In this document: piece after piece, positions 1-5,797 of the stretch
Position numbering within the stretch: position 1 is the first letter of the stretch
How the letters are laid out: each line of letters opens with the position of its first letter
DNA from: UMGS363 sp051881815
Lineage (GTDB): Bacteria > Bacillota > Clostridia > Oscillospirales > Ruminococcaceae
Assembly: GCA_051881815.1 (NCBI GenBank)
Contig: JBJEQP010000080.1
Location: 1-10,348 of the forward strand
Direction: 5' to 3'
Length of the DNA: 10,348 bases
Translations under genes and position numbers: made by a program
The notes under the pieces: generated by a model
The model's input: only the letters and a program-made list of their open reading frames with translations
Databases searched by the model: none
Told to the model about the DNA's origin: nothing

Positions 1-71
1 AACTCACGCTGTTCCCAAGTATCAGTAAAACCCTTGAAGCGTACCTGTGGTACTGTTTTATTTTCTGTCAT
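1..71 (-). CDS. hsdS: Type I restriction enzyme specificity subunit HsdS, N-terminal fragment cut by window edge
   Basis: An ATG at 69-71 opens a frame that runs off the left edge after 23 codons. It reads MTENKTV and then PQVRFKGFTDTWEQRE. The pattern PQ-(L/V)-RFKGF-x-D-x-WEQR is the usual beginning of Firmicute HsdS proteins, which recognise the DNA target and hold two HsdM subunits. GAGGAG at 82-87 lies 10 nt upstream and is a good ribosome binding site. The start lies inside the 3' end of hepT, overlapping it by 14 nt, so hsdS is probably the fourth gene of the hsdM operon. The target recognition domains are outside the window, so specificity cannot be judged. The identification rests on a short but very characteristic stretch. 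Confidence 0.85.
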   Translation of the reverse strand, partial: MTENKTVPQVRFKGFTDTWEQRE

Positions 72-426
72 TTTGATGATTCTCCTCATTGGTCAGGATT
101 TTTTCAATCTGTTCTTTCAAAATCGGCAGATCTGAAAAGATAATGTCTGAAATCAGCTCCCAGTTTGTATCATCGTAATCATGAACAAGTCTGTGACGAA
201 GTCCCGAGATCATATGCCACTTGATCTCGCTATGTTTTTCTTTATATTCGGGGGATAGATAATATACTTGTTCACCGATATTGTAAAGAGGTGTTGTAAC
301 AGCCCATTGAAAGGTGTAATCTTCCATCAGCTTCTGTTTATCCAGGTTCATTTTTGAAATATACTGTAAAAGCTTTTCAATATATTCATGTATTTTAGTT
401 ATTCGCTGAAGGTCTGTATATTTCAC
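58..426 (-). CDS. hepT: HEPN-domain toxin of the HepT (DUF86) family
   Basis: This 122-aa, mostly helical protein carries the HEPN ribonuclease signature RX4HXY at residues 77-84 (RHRLVHDY). In HepT toxins the Arg and His are the RNase residues, and the Tyr is the residue AMPylated by the partner MntA; both are intact here. The length is normal for HepT. The start is GTG at 424-426, sharing GTGA with the mntA stop codon, with AAAGGGTG about 8 nt upstream. The 3' end overlaps hsdS. Family knowledge says HepT cleaves RNA unless neutralised by its nucleotidyltransferase antitoxin, which is encoded immediately upstream. Its position between hsdM and hsdS suggests co-expression with the restriction-modification system. 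Target RNA and activity are not visible from sequence. Confidence 0.88.
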   Translation of the reverse strand: MKYTDLQRITKIHEYIEKLLQYISKMNLDKQKLMEDYTFQWAVTTPLYNIGEQVYYLSPEYKEKHSEIKWHMISGLRHRLVHDYDDTNWELISDIIFSDLPILKEQIEKILTNEENHQNDRK

Positions 427-725
427 GCTATTTTCACCCTTTCTCTCATGACTGTATCATAAAATTTTGTCCCGACATTGATTTCACGAATTTCATACGC
501 GTCAACAGCCTTGCCCAAAGCTATGTGAATTTCCTCTCCAAAAGCGAAAATATCCGATGCGGAAAAATCTTCTCCGCCAACGGCAAGAACATCAATATCG
601 CTATCTGTATTGGCTTCACCTCTTGCATAAGAGCCAAAAAGATACACTTCGCTTATATGGTACTTTTCGGCAAGAGGCTTTACTATTGAAATAATATCGG
701 AAAATGCTAATATACTATTTTTCAA
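423..725 (-). CDS. mntA: MNT-type minimal nucleotidyltransferase, HepT antitoxin (MntA)
   Basis: This 100-aa protein has the polymerase-beta nucleotidyltransferase motif GSX10DXD: G31-S32 and D43-I-D45. A probable third acidic residue is D75 (AVDAYEI). Known MntA antitoxins transfer AMP groups from ATP to the conserved Tyr of the HEPN toxin and silence it; the intact motif predicts the same here. The start is TTG at 723-725, supported by a strong GGAGGGG site at 731-737 with 5-nt spacing, which lies in the end of hsdM. The TTGA overlap with the hsdM stop and the GTGA overlap with hepT imply translational coupling on both sides. An ATG start is not available nearby without losing the first strand. 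Confidence 0.88.
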   Translation of the reverse strand: MKNSILAFSDIISIVKPLAEKYHISEVYLFGSYARGEANTDSDIDVLAVGGEDFSASDIFAFGEEIHIALGKAVDAYEIREINVGTKFYDTVMRERVKIA

Positions 726-2326
726 AATAACCCCTCCAATGTTTTCATAAGTGCGGTAATTTCCGCCTGTGCCCGGTCATCATCGGCTGTCAGCTCTGCA
801 AACTGTGAAAGAAGCTCGTTCTGAACTTCCTTTATCTCCTTGTCTTGCTCCGTTAGTTCATTTGCAATATCCGAAAGACTGATTTCGTCCTCCTGCTCAA
901 AAGTATCTACATAGCGTGGAATATTGAGATTATAGTCATTTGCCTTGATCTCGTCATAGCTTGCAAGATGTGCCTCTTTTTCCACATCTTCACGATGAAC
1001 ATAAAGCTTAATGATATGGTCAATATTTTCCTGACTGAGTTTATTCTGATTTTTGCCTTTAACAAACTGACTTGAAGCGTCTATAAACAGAATATCTCGT
1101 TCATCACGATTCTTTTTCAAAGCAATGATCGTTGTAGGAATAGAGGTATTGTAAAACAGGTTTGAAGGCAGACCTATAACTGCATAGATAGCACCGCTGT
1201 CAACGAGCTTCTGTCTGATCTTACCTTCGGCAGCTCCTCTGAAAAGTACGCCGTGAGGAAGAATAATAGCCATTGTACCTGTATTTTTCAAATGGTAGAA
1301 ACCGTGCAGCAGAAAAGCATAGTCAGCCTTTGACTTCGGTGCAAGTACGCCATAATCGGAAAATCTCGAATCATTCAGAAAGCCCGGTGCAGCCGACCAC
1401 TTTGCAGAATATGGAGGATTCATAAGCACCATATCGAAATCTGTTTCCTCATCGGTGGGCCAGTCTGCATCAAGAGTATCAGCATTTCTGAGTATCTGAT
1501 TTTCGGGATCAACACCATGAAGGAACATATTCATTCTTGCAAGGTTGTATGTAGTTGTGGAAAGCTCCTGACCGAAATAACGGATATAATTCGGCTTGTT
1601 GGAATACTTCTTTGCATTAAGCAGCAGAGAACCCGAACCCATTGCCGCATCATATACAAGAAGTCCTTGTTTATCTTCCTGTCCTTGAATGGCTATACGT
1701 GTAAGTATCTGGGAAACCTCCTGAGGAGTATAAAATTCTCCGGCTTTCTTGCCCGTTTCGCTGGCAAACTGCCCGATAAGGTATTCGTATGCGTCACCGA
1801 GAACTTCACCCTCGTGATTAAGAAGATTTGCTTCGTTAATCGTTTTAACAAGCTCCGATATTGTACTTGACTGCTTCTGTTCCCCCATACCAAGTCTGTT
1901 TGAATAGAGGTCAATATCGTCAAACATATTTGCAAAAATTTCATCCGATTGCTCAACATTATTAAACGCCTTTTGCAGTGTTTCACGCTGAAAAGCGTTG
2001 TTATTGGCAGCTTCGGCAATTTTCGTATAAGTAAGTTCGGGATCTATCGTGTAATGATAGCTTTCCTTAATATCCTCCAGAAGCTCCTCCGCATCTTCGG
2101 TAGCAAAGACCTCCTCGTATGCTCTCTGAGCAACGGTCATATTTTCGGGAACTTCATTATATAACAGGTCATAAACGTGAGTTAGGAAAGTATCGGAAAG
2201 GTATTTATAGAATACTATGCCCAAAAGGTAGTTCTTGTACTCATTAGCGTCCATTTTTCCTCGGAGAATATCTGCTCCTGCCCAAAGAACGCTCAAAAGG
2301 TCTTTGCTGTTTTCGTTTTCTGCCAT
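722..2326 (-). CDS. hsdM: Type I restriction-modification DNA methyltransferase subunit HsdM
   Basis: This 534-aa N6-adenine methyltransferase is of normal HsdM length. The N-terminal helical HsdM_N region covers about residues 8-165. The catalytic domain starts near GEFYTPQEV (197-204). Motif I, which binds S-adenosylmethionine, is YDAAMGSGSLLL (225-236); FGQE (251-254) is the acidic contact; motif IV, NPPY, is at 303-306. The C-terminus is rich in acidic and helix-forming residues, as expected for contacts to HsdS. The start ATG at 2324-2326 has AGGAGG 8 nt upstream. It is the first gene of an operon continuing with mntA, hepT and hsdS. The methylase modifies adenine in a bipartite target chosen by HsdS. 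No frameshift or missing motif was seen, so it should be active. Confidence 0.96.
   Translation of the reverse strand: MAENENSKDLLSVLWAGADILRGKMDANEYKNYLLGIVFYKYLSDTFLTHVYDLLYNEVPENMTVAQRAYEEVFATEDAEELLEDIKESYHYTIDPELTYTKIAEAANNNAFQRETLQKAFNNVEQSDEIFANMFDDIDLYSNRLGMGEQKQSSTISELVKTINEANLLNHEGEVLGDAYEYLIGQFASETGKKAGEFYTPQEVSQILTRIAIQGQEDKQGLLVYDAAMGSGSLLLNAKKYSNKPNYIRYFGQELSTTTYNLARMNMFLHGVDPENQILRNADTLDADWPTDEETDFDMVLMNPPYSAKWSAAPGFLNDSRFSDYGVLAPKSKADYAFLLHGFYHLKNTGTMAIILPHGVLFRGAAEGKIRQKLVDSGAIYAVIGLPSNLFYNTSIPTTIIALKKNRDERDILFIDASSQFVKGKNQNKLSQENIDHIIKLYVHREDVEKEAHLASYDEIKANDYNLNIPRYVDTFEQEDEISLSDIANELTEQDKEIKEVQNELLSQFAELTADDDRAQAEITALMKTLEGLF
731..737 (-). promoter_or_regulatory. Ribosome binding site deciding the TTG start of mntA
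   Basis: GGAGGGG on the minus strand, 5 nt before the TTG codon at 723-725. It lies inside the last codons of hsdM. It supports the unusual TTG start and reinitiation by ribosomes finishing hsdM. Confidence 0.75.
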
Positions 2327-2367
2327 TGTAGTTTCCTCCTGTTTTTATTATGCTTATGTATAAGTCC

Positions 2368-2373
2368 ATTATA
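2368..2373 (-). promoter_or_regulatory. Candidate proximal -10 box for the hsdM operon
   Basis: A perfect TATAAT lies 41 nt upstream of the hsdM ATG, but the matching -35 position (TGAAAG with 18-nt spacing) is poor. It could be a second, weaker or activator-dependent start downstream of the better promoter at 2463-2491. Confidence 0.4.
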
Positions 2374-2462
2374 ACACAGATAATTGTATCACTTTCAGGA
2401 CAATTCATTTGATTTCTACATTTGCTTACGCCGGAGTACAGCGAAAGTATATATACATAATT

Positions 2463-2491
2463 ATTATACAACAAAACCGACAAAATTACAA
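2463..2491 (-). promoter_or_regulatory. Candidate main sigma-A promoter of the hsdM operon
   Basis: TTGTAA (2486-2491), a 17-nt spacer and TATAAT (2463-2468) on the minus strand match 10 of 12 consensus bases. Transcription would start near 2456 and give a leader of about 130 nt before hsdM. The same -35/-10 pair with the same spacing precedes the HIRAN gene. Confidence 0.6.
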
Positions 2492-2605
2492 TGCTTTTTT
2501 GCGATATTTTTTGTTAATTCACGAAAAGTTTTATGGTGGTGGAAAAAATAAAATTTTTCAGCAATATTCGTTCAAGTTATTTCTTAAATAGGAATAGCCG
2601 AAAAC

Positions 2606-3040
2606 TTATATTTTATACAACAACGGTTCAATATATTCTTTAAATAATTTTTCCGCATCTTCCTCCGAAAGATGATCACTTCCATCATCAATTATTTCAA
2701 TAAGATCATCATCAACATTGAAAAGATTGAGTTTACCCTTTACAGGAAAAGGTTTTATGATCCTCACATTGGTAAGCTGCCAAGCATAAAGCTTTCCGTC
2801 GGGCAGTTCTCTTTTGTAAAGTCCGAATTTCCTATAATTATCCTTTGTAACTTCAAAAATCTCATTAAGCTGTACAACGCAAAGAGCATGTCCCGATATT
2901 GTATTCACTATTTTGGGTTCTGCGCTGCTGCAAATCAACAGATCGCCACGATAATCGGTTTTCCAGGTTCTGAATTCAAACTCCTTTTCTCCGCAAAAGA
3001 TAAAGTGAGCAAATGGATTTCTGACCGATAAAGCTTTCAT
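2606..3040 (-). CDS. ASCH-domain protein
   Basis: This 144-aa single-domain protein begins MKALSVRNPFAHFI and contains the ASCH hallmark GxKxxExR at residues 17-24 (GEKEFEFR), followed by TWKTDYRGDLLI. ASCH folds resemble PUA and act on RNA or modified nucleosides; some family members are amidohydrolases for N4-acetylcytidine and some are nucleases. No specific activity can be assigned here. The chosen start is ATG at 3038-3040, with GGGGAG at 3047-3052 spaced 6 nt. A longer in-frame TTG start at 3058 would put that site inside the gene and is less likely. It begins 14 nt after the upstream HIRAN gene ends, so the two are almost certainly co-transcribed. The C-terminus is acidic, with helical residues 121-144. 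Confidence 0.85.
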   Translation of the reverse strand: MKALSVRNPFAHFIFCGEKEFEFRTWKTDYRGDLLICSSAEPKIVNTISGHALCVVQLNEIFEVTKDNYRKFGLYKRELPDGKLYAWQLTNVRIIKPFPVKGKLNLFNVDDDLIEIIDDGSDHLSEEDAEKLFKEYIEPLLYKI

Positions 3041-3054
3041 AACCTTCTCCCCTT

Positions 3055-3480
3055 TCAACTTACACTAAATCCAATAGGCTGTTTTGCGTTTTTAGACTTT
3101 CTGCTTTTCTTCTCCGTCTTTACTTCCTTTGCAGGAACAGTTTCTTCTTCATCATCCTCATCATCGGGCTCTTCGACCTCTTCCTTGTCAAGCACAATAA
3201 CTATCGCAGAAGAATGTGTGACAAACATTACCCTGCCGTAAGCATAATCTTCGATCTTGTCATATAGCCGTCCTGCGCTGATCGTTCCGTCATAGACGGT
3301 ATTTGTGCTGTTGGCAACATATCCAATCTTGTCGATAAACGGCAGAAATGCTGCAATTGCTTCCTTATCGTACTCATTATCGGGTTCTTTTATAAGCTTG
3401 ATTATCCTGCCGATCTCATACGGCTTCTTTCCGTAATAGTGGTTTAGTCCGGTTATTGTAACAAAGTATGTATTCTCCAT
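3055..3480 (-). CDS. Small HIRAN-domain protein with charged C-terminal tail
   Basis: This 141-aa protein has a HIRAN domain spanning about residues 4-98. The conserved core is visible: FVTITGLNHYYG, then LIKEPDNEYDKEAIAAF and IGYVANST. HIRAN domains bind 3' single-stranded DNA ends and are found fused to helicases or as stand-alone proteins near DNA-processing genes. The tail is unusual: a run of Glu and Asp (about 99-114) is followed by a Lys-rich stretch (about 121-133) and a short hydrophobic end. The start ATG at 3478-3480 is preceded by GGGAGG at 3488-3493, spacing 7 nt; the in-frame TTG at 3546 lacks such a site. It is the first gene of a two-gene unit with the ASCH protein. Its biochemical role is not known. 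Confidence 0.85.
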   Translation of the reverse strand: MENTYFVTITGLNHYYGKKPYEIGRIIKLIKEPDNEYDKEAIAAFLPFIDKIGYVANSTNTVYDGTISAGRLYDKIEDYAYGRVMFVTHSSAIVIVLDKEEVEEPDDEDDEEETVPAKEVKTEKKSRKSKNAKQPIGFSVS

Positions 3481-3580
3481 AGCAATACCTCCCGTAATGT
3501 GTATGATTGTTTCTTTACTATAACTCGCTTTCAGAATAACCCACAATATGCGTCATTGTAAGGTTATTTTGCTTTATTTC

Positions 3581-3609
3581 ATTATATCATGCCGTGTTTT
3601 TGTTTACAA
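3581..3609 (-). promoter_or_regulatory. Sigma-A promoter of the HIRAN-ASCH operon
   Basis: TTGTAA (3604-3609), a 17-nt spacer and TATAAT (3581-3586) on the minus strand. TG one base before the -10 box makes it an extended -10. The predicted start near 3574 gives a leader of about 95 nt. Confidence 0.65.
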
Positions 3610-3633
3610 CGATTATGCGGTCTATTTGATTCG

Positions 3634-3655
3634 ACTGTCCATAAATCAGGACAGT
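3634..3655. repeat. Short perfect inverted repeat
   Basis: ACTGTCC (3634-3640) and GGACAGT (3649-3655) are separated by 8 nt. It lies 25 nt upstream of the HIRAN promoter -35 box, so it could be an operator or the end of a lost insertion sequence. No T-run follows, so it is not an intrinsic terminator. Confidence 0.5.
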
Positions 3656-3698
3656 AGGATAGTTTGGTTTACTATATTAATCAGAAAATCACAGCACG

Positions 3699-3775
3699 GT
3701 ATTATTGCCGATAGGGTTGCGGAGTGTGTTATTTCGAGGCAGAAGATTTTTTCTGAACTCTCACGGTAATAATAC
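3699..3775. repeat. Inverted repeat enclosing a partial copy of the neighbouring palindrome
   Basis: The 12-nt arms at 3699-3710 and 3764-3775 match at 11 positions. Between them, 3731-3757 resembles part of the right arm of the 3772-3873 palindrome (shared core GATTTTTTC with related flanks). This looks like overlapping or nested copies of a small palindromic element. Confidence 0.45.
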
Positions 3776-3873
3776 TAAACACCAATAAAATTCAGGAAAA
3801 AATCTGCGCCGAAATCCATTATATTCAAGATTCTCGGCTTGATTTTTTCCAAATTTTAAATGGTGTTTAGTAT
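3772..3873. repeat. MITE-like 102-bp palindromic element
   Basis: The left arm (3772-3816) and the right arm (3829-3873) are imperfect inverted copies, with perfect ends ATACTAAACACC and GGTGTTTAGTAT and a shared GGAAAAAATC core. About 12 nt separate the arms. The ends are flanked by AT-rich DNA with no clear longer target duplication. It has no coding capacity. Its form fits a miniature inverted-repeat element or a foldback structure; the second palindrome at 6361-6424 also starts with AATACTAA. Confidence 0.6.
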
Positions 3874-3897
3874 AAGTTTATTTTCGGGACAAGACAT

Positions 3898-3938
3898 AAA
3901 AAAATGCACGGCAGAAAACTCTACCGTGTAATTTTTTT
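3898..3938. terminator. Bidirectional intrinsic terminator
   Basis: CACGGCAG (3907-3914) pairs with CTACCGTG (3921-3928) with one mismatch around a 6-nt loop. A run of seven T (3932-3938) follows on the plus strand, and a run of seven A (3898-3904) precedes it, so it has the right form in both directions. It lies just past the IS66 remnant. Confidence 0.7.
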
Positions 3939-3982
3939 ATTCGCACACATAATACAATCGTACACCCATATCAACTGATGTT

Positions 3983-4183
3983 TTATACAGCTTTTACCCA
4001 CGAAACCGCATTGTACCCGGCATAGCCGTAGCAGATAAGATATCCGAAAAAGTTTTCCAAAAATCTCTGCCGGATTTTCCCCACGCCTATTGTCCTTGTA
4101 TTCAAAAACAACTATGCTGCGTGAGTTTATCTTTCCGTTGCAGTAAACACACAACTGCGAGGTCGTTGTTTCACCATACAGTA
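3983..4183 (-). pseudogene. IS66-type transposase remnant, frameshifted
   Basis: The minus strand reads CVYCNGKINSRSIVVFEYKDNRRGENPAEIFGK in pieces up to about 4050. After a one-base shift it continues FFGYLICYGYAGYNAVSWVKAV to a TAA at 3983-3985. The order of hydrophobic strand, Y-x2-N-R-x-G, then GYL-x-C-x-GYAGYNAV matches the IS66 transposase core around its second catalytic Asp (usually DGYAGY). Here that Asp is Tyr and the frame is broken, and both ends of the protein are missing. The upstream frame opens only after a TAG near 4186. It is a dead fragment of about 200 bp. No IS66 terminal repeats or accessory genes were found nearby. The identification rests on motif recall. Confidence 0.65.
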
Positions 4184-4413
4184 TCTATATAGGTTAATAA
4201 TACATTACGTTGATTCAAATACAACTCATCACCGTGAATATCAATGCTTACAAGTGCAAAATTAGGGTTTCTTTCTTCAAAGTTTTCGCAGTATGCGCGA
4301 ACGATCTTGTCTTGAAGATCGCGTGGTAAGTATTCGGGATGTATCTCATGATTTGTTTTGTCATAGCATAATCTTTGGTCGTCATCCTTTTGACATTCAG
4401 TATTGCCTACTGG
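4171..4413 (-). pseudogene. Open frame without a start codon, possible gene remnant
   Basis: The minus strand stays open for 80 codons between a TAA at 4414-4416 and a TGA at 4171-4173. The product looks protein-like: charged, with HPEYLPRDLQDKIVRAY followed by a Phe/Asn-rich turn and FALVSIDIHGDELYLN. No ATG, GTG or TTG occurs in the first two thirds, so it cannot be an intact gene; an upstream part may have been lost. I do not recognise the family. It ends where the IS66 remnant begins, so insertion of the IS may have broken it. A chance open frame in AT-rich DNA cannot be excluded. Confidence 0.4.
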
Positions 4414-4461
4414 TTATTTGTAAATATACTATATAGAAACCTTAAGAGCATATAACAAAGC

Positions 4462-4483
4462 CGTATATATATATATATATACG
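4462..4483. repeat. (TA)n tract forming a 22-bp perfect palindrome
   Basis: A run of nine TA units (4464-4481) is bounded by CG on each side. Such tracts extrude easily and vary in copy number by slippage. No gene is placed to be switched by it directly. Confidence 0.7.
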
Positions 4484-4651
4484 TTTCTTAATTTGCTCTG
4501 TACATTAAAAAAGACCATTTTTTACCTTATAAAATTTCAAAATCAAGTGAATAAACCTGCCTGCAATACAAAAACTATACTCACAAAGCCTTAATATTAC
4601 AAATTCGGCAATATCATAGAATAAAAAACAAAAAATCGGAGGATAAATAAA

Positions 4652-4816
4652 ATGAAAGCCACAGGAATTGTCAGAAGAATAGATGACCTCGGTCGTGTCG
4701 TTATCCCTAAGGAGATACGCCGCACTATGAGGATCCACGAAGGCGACCCGTTGCTTACAACAATTACACTTGCGGAGAGGATTATTGGTGTGGCGGAGAG
4801 GTTCAGGGGTACATAA
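4652..4816 (+). pseudogene. Truncated SpoVT/AbrB-family regulator
   Basis: A 54-codon frame starts at ATG 4652 with GGAGG at 4638-4642 (9-nt spacing). Residues 1-34 are a near-perfect SpoVT/AbrB swapped-hairpin start: MKATGIVRRIDDLGRVVIPK, then EIRRTMRIHEGDPL. Family members continue with a strand such as EIFVDRDGEVILKKY and, in SpoVT, a C-terminal GAF domain. Here the sequence instead becomes LTTITLAERIIGVAERFRGT and stops. The divergent end contains a 9-bp direct repeat, GCGGAGAGG (4772-4780 and 4793-4801). A deletion or rearrangement right after the conserved core best explains it. It still has a good ribosome site, so a short DNA-binding peptide could be made, but the last strand of the fold looks missing. 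Confidence 0.7.
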
Positions 4817-4839
4817 TTTAACCTTTATAAAAAAATTTC

Positions 4840-4868
4840 TTGAATATGCTTTGGGAATATGATATAAT
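4840..4868 (+). promoter_or_regulatory. Strong sigma-A promoter of the small protein/zeta-toxin-like pair
   Basis: TTGAAT (4840-4845), a 17-nt spacer and TATAAT (4863-4868), with TG one base before the -10 box. It matches 10 of 12 hexamer bases plus the extended -10. Transcription would start near 4875, about 45 nt before the first gene. Confidence 0.75.
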
Positions 4869-4919
4869 ATAGTAAACGAATATAACAAAGTATAGTATTC
4901 TTTCGAGGGAGGTATATAC

Positions 4920-5150
4920 ATGAATAAAACAGTTACGTTGCGCAATAACCGTTCTGTTACTGTCATTTCTTCAAACAAACCCAACGACGGTATCTCCGAA
5001 AGTGATGCGGAAATGGATATAAGGGCAAGAGAAGCTGTCAGATCGGCAATCAACAAGGCTGTTATCTGCAAAAAGCCGATCGCAAAGTATGACAAAGTTA
5101 ATAAAAGAGCATATATAGAAACCGCTGACGGAGAGAGAAAATATGTCTGA
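4920..5150 (+). CDS. Small unassigned protein upstream of a zeta-toxin-like kinase, possible antitoxin
   Basis: This 76-aa protein starts at ATG 4920 with GGGAGG 7 nt upstream. The N-terminal part is strand-like (TVTLRNNRSVTVISS). An acidic and helical middle follows (SDAEMDIRAREAVRSAINKA), then a conserved-looking end: KKPIAKYDKVNKRAYIETADG with a terminal KYV. I have no family name for it. Its last 8 nt overlap the start of the kinase, typical of toxin-antitoxin or tightly coupled pairs, and both sit behind one strong promoter. It does not resemble the epsilon or PezA antitoxins I know. The antitoxin role is inferred from position alone; it could equally be a subunit or an unrelated co-expressed protein. 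Confidence 0.75.
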   Translation: MNKTVTLRNNRSVTVISSNKPNDGISESDAEMDIRAREAVRSAINKAVICKKPIAKYDKVNKRAYIETADGERKYV

Positions 5151-5697
5151 ACGAAAACCGATGGTTCTTGTGCTTGCCGGTCCAAACGGCTCGGGTAAAA
5201 GCACTATCACACAATTCTTTGATATTGTCGGAAATTACACAAACGCTGATGATATGGTTGCATCAACGGGAATGAGCAACGAAGAAGCTGCTATTCTTGC
5301 TGACAAAATGAGGTATCGCTCCATTGAACAAAAGGAAGACCTCACTTTTGAAACTGTTCTTTCCTCGCATTATAAAATGGATATCCTTGAAAAAGCAAAA
5401 TCAGAAGGATATTTCATAAAGTGTATTTTCGTACTCACGGTTGACCCCTCCGTCAATGTTGCACGAGTAGCCGCAAGGGTTGCTCTCGGCGGTCATGATG
5501 TTGACGAAGCACTGATAAGAAGCAGGTATGAAAAATCTCTTGCAAACATCAAAAAATTAATGGAATTATGCGATATTCTCCACGTTTATGATAACACGGT
5601 AGAGCCTGTGCGCATTATAAGAAAGCATAAGGATGATATTTCAATATTTCCAAATGAGCTTTGGTCTGAAGAGAGGATACTGGAATTGATTTCCTGA
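5143..5697 (+). CDS. Zeta-toxin-like P-loop kinase
   Basis: This 184-aa protein has Walker A at residues 13-21 (GPNGSGKST). It also has NADD (34-37), matching the zeta 'NAD(E/D)' site, FET (69-71), and GGHDV-x6-R-x-RYEKSL (116-132), a signature of zeta and related AAA_33 kinases with its Arg residues near the ATP phosphates. Zeta toxins phosphorylate UDP-N-acetylglucosamine and block cell wall synthesis; other relatives are housekeeping or uncharacterised kinases, so toxicity is not proven. Length fits short zeta-like proteins and is less than plasmid zeta. The ATG at 5143 overlaps the upstream small gene by 8 nt. The gene ends before a palindromic gap with no obvious terminator. Confidence 0.82.
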   Translation: MSERKPMVLVLAGPNGSGKSTITQFFDIVGNYTNADDMVASTGMSNEEAAILADKMRYRSIEQKEDLTFETVLSSHYKMDILEKAKSEGYFIKCIFVLTVDPSVNVARVAARVALGGHDVDEALIRSRYEKSLANIKKLMELCDILHVYDNTVEPVRIIRKHKDDISIFPNELWSEERILELIS

Positions 5698-5718
5698 TTT
5701 GTATGCTGTTTATCATTC

Positions 5719-5797
5719 TTAATTATAACACCTCCTATGATTTTTACTTTGGCTTGCGACACCTTTGTAATTATATCCTAGGAGTGTTTTATTACAA
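5719..5797. repeat. Imperfect palindrome of about 80 bp
   Basis: The arms 5719-5752 and 5762-5797 fold onto each other around a 9-nt loop (CTTGCGACA). The best pairing is AACACCTCCTATGAT against AACACTCCTAGGAT, with a few bulges, and the base next to the loop is CTTTGG/CCTTTG-like. No T-run follows, so it is a poor terminator. It may be a decayed foldback element between the kinase and rhodanese genes. Confidence 0.45.

Larger units (their letters stand above)
3547..4651. other. Gene-poor stretch holding repeats and decayed mobile DNA
   Basis: No intact gene was found over about 1.1 kb. The stretch contains the HIRAN promoter, several inverted repeats (3634-3873), a bidirectional terminator (3898-3938), an IS66-type transposase remnant (3983-4183), an open frame without a start (4171-4413), and a TA-repeat palindrome (4462-4483). 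The segment 4484-4630 shows nothing I can name. The density of fragments suggests a repeated insertion site. Confidence 0.7.

Noticed and set aside
2244..2483. Minus-strand open frame of 79 codons covering the hsdM leader
   Set aside because: It overlaps the hsdM start in another frame and spans both hsdM promoters, with low-quality composition.
3041..3058. Upstream TTG start for the ASCH gene
   Set aside because: It would place the good GGGGAG site inside the coding region; the ATG at 3038-3040 gives the usual family N-terminus.
3548..3769. Plus-strand open frame of 73 codons
   Set aside because: It covers the HIRAN promoter in antisense and several inverted repeats; no ribosome site or family resemblance.
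4505..5185. Minus-strand open frame of 226 codons
   Set aside because: It is antisense to the promoter, the small gene and the start of the kinase, and also crosses the SpoVT remnant. It has no ribosome site, and the plus-strand genes have clear motifs.
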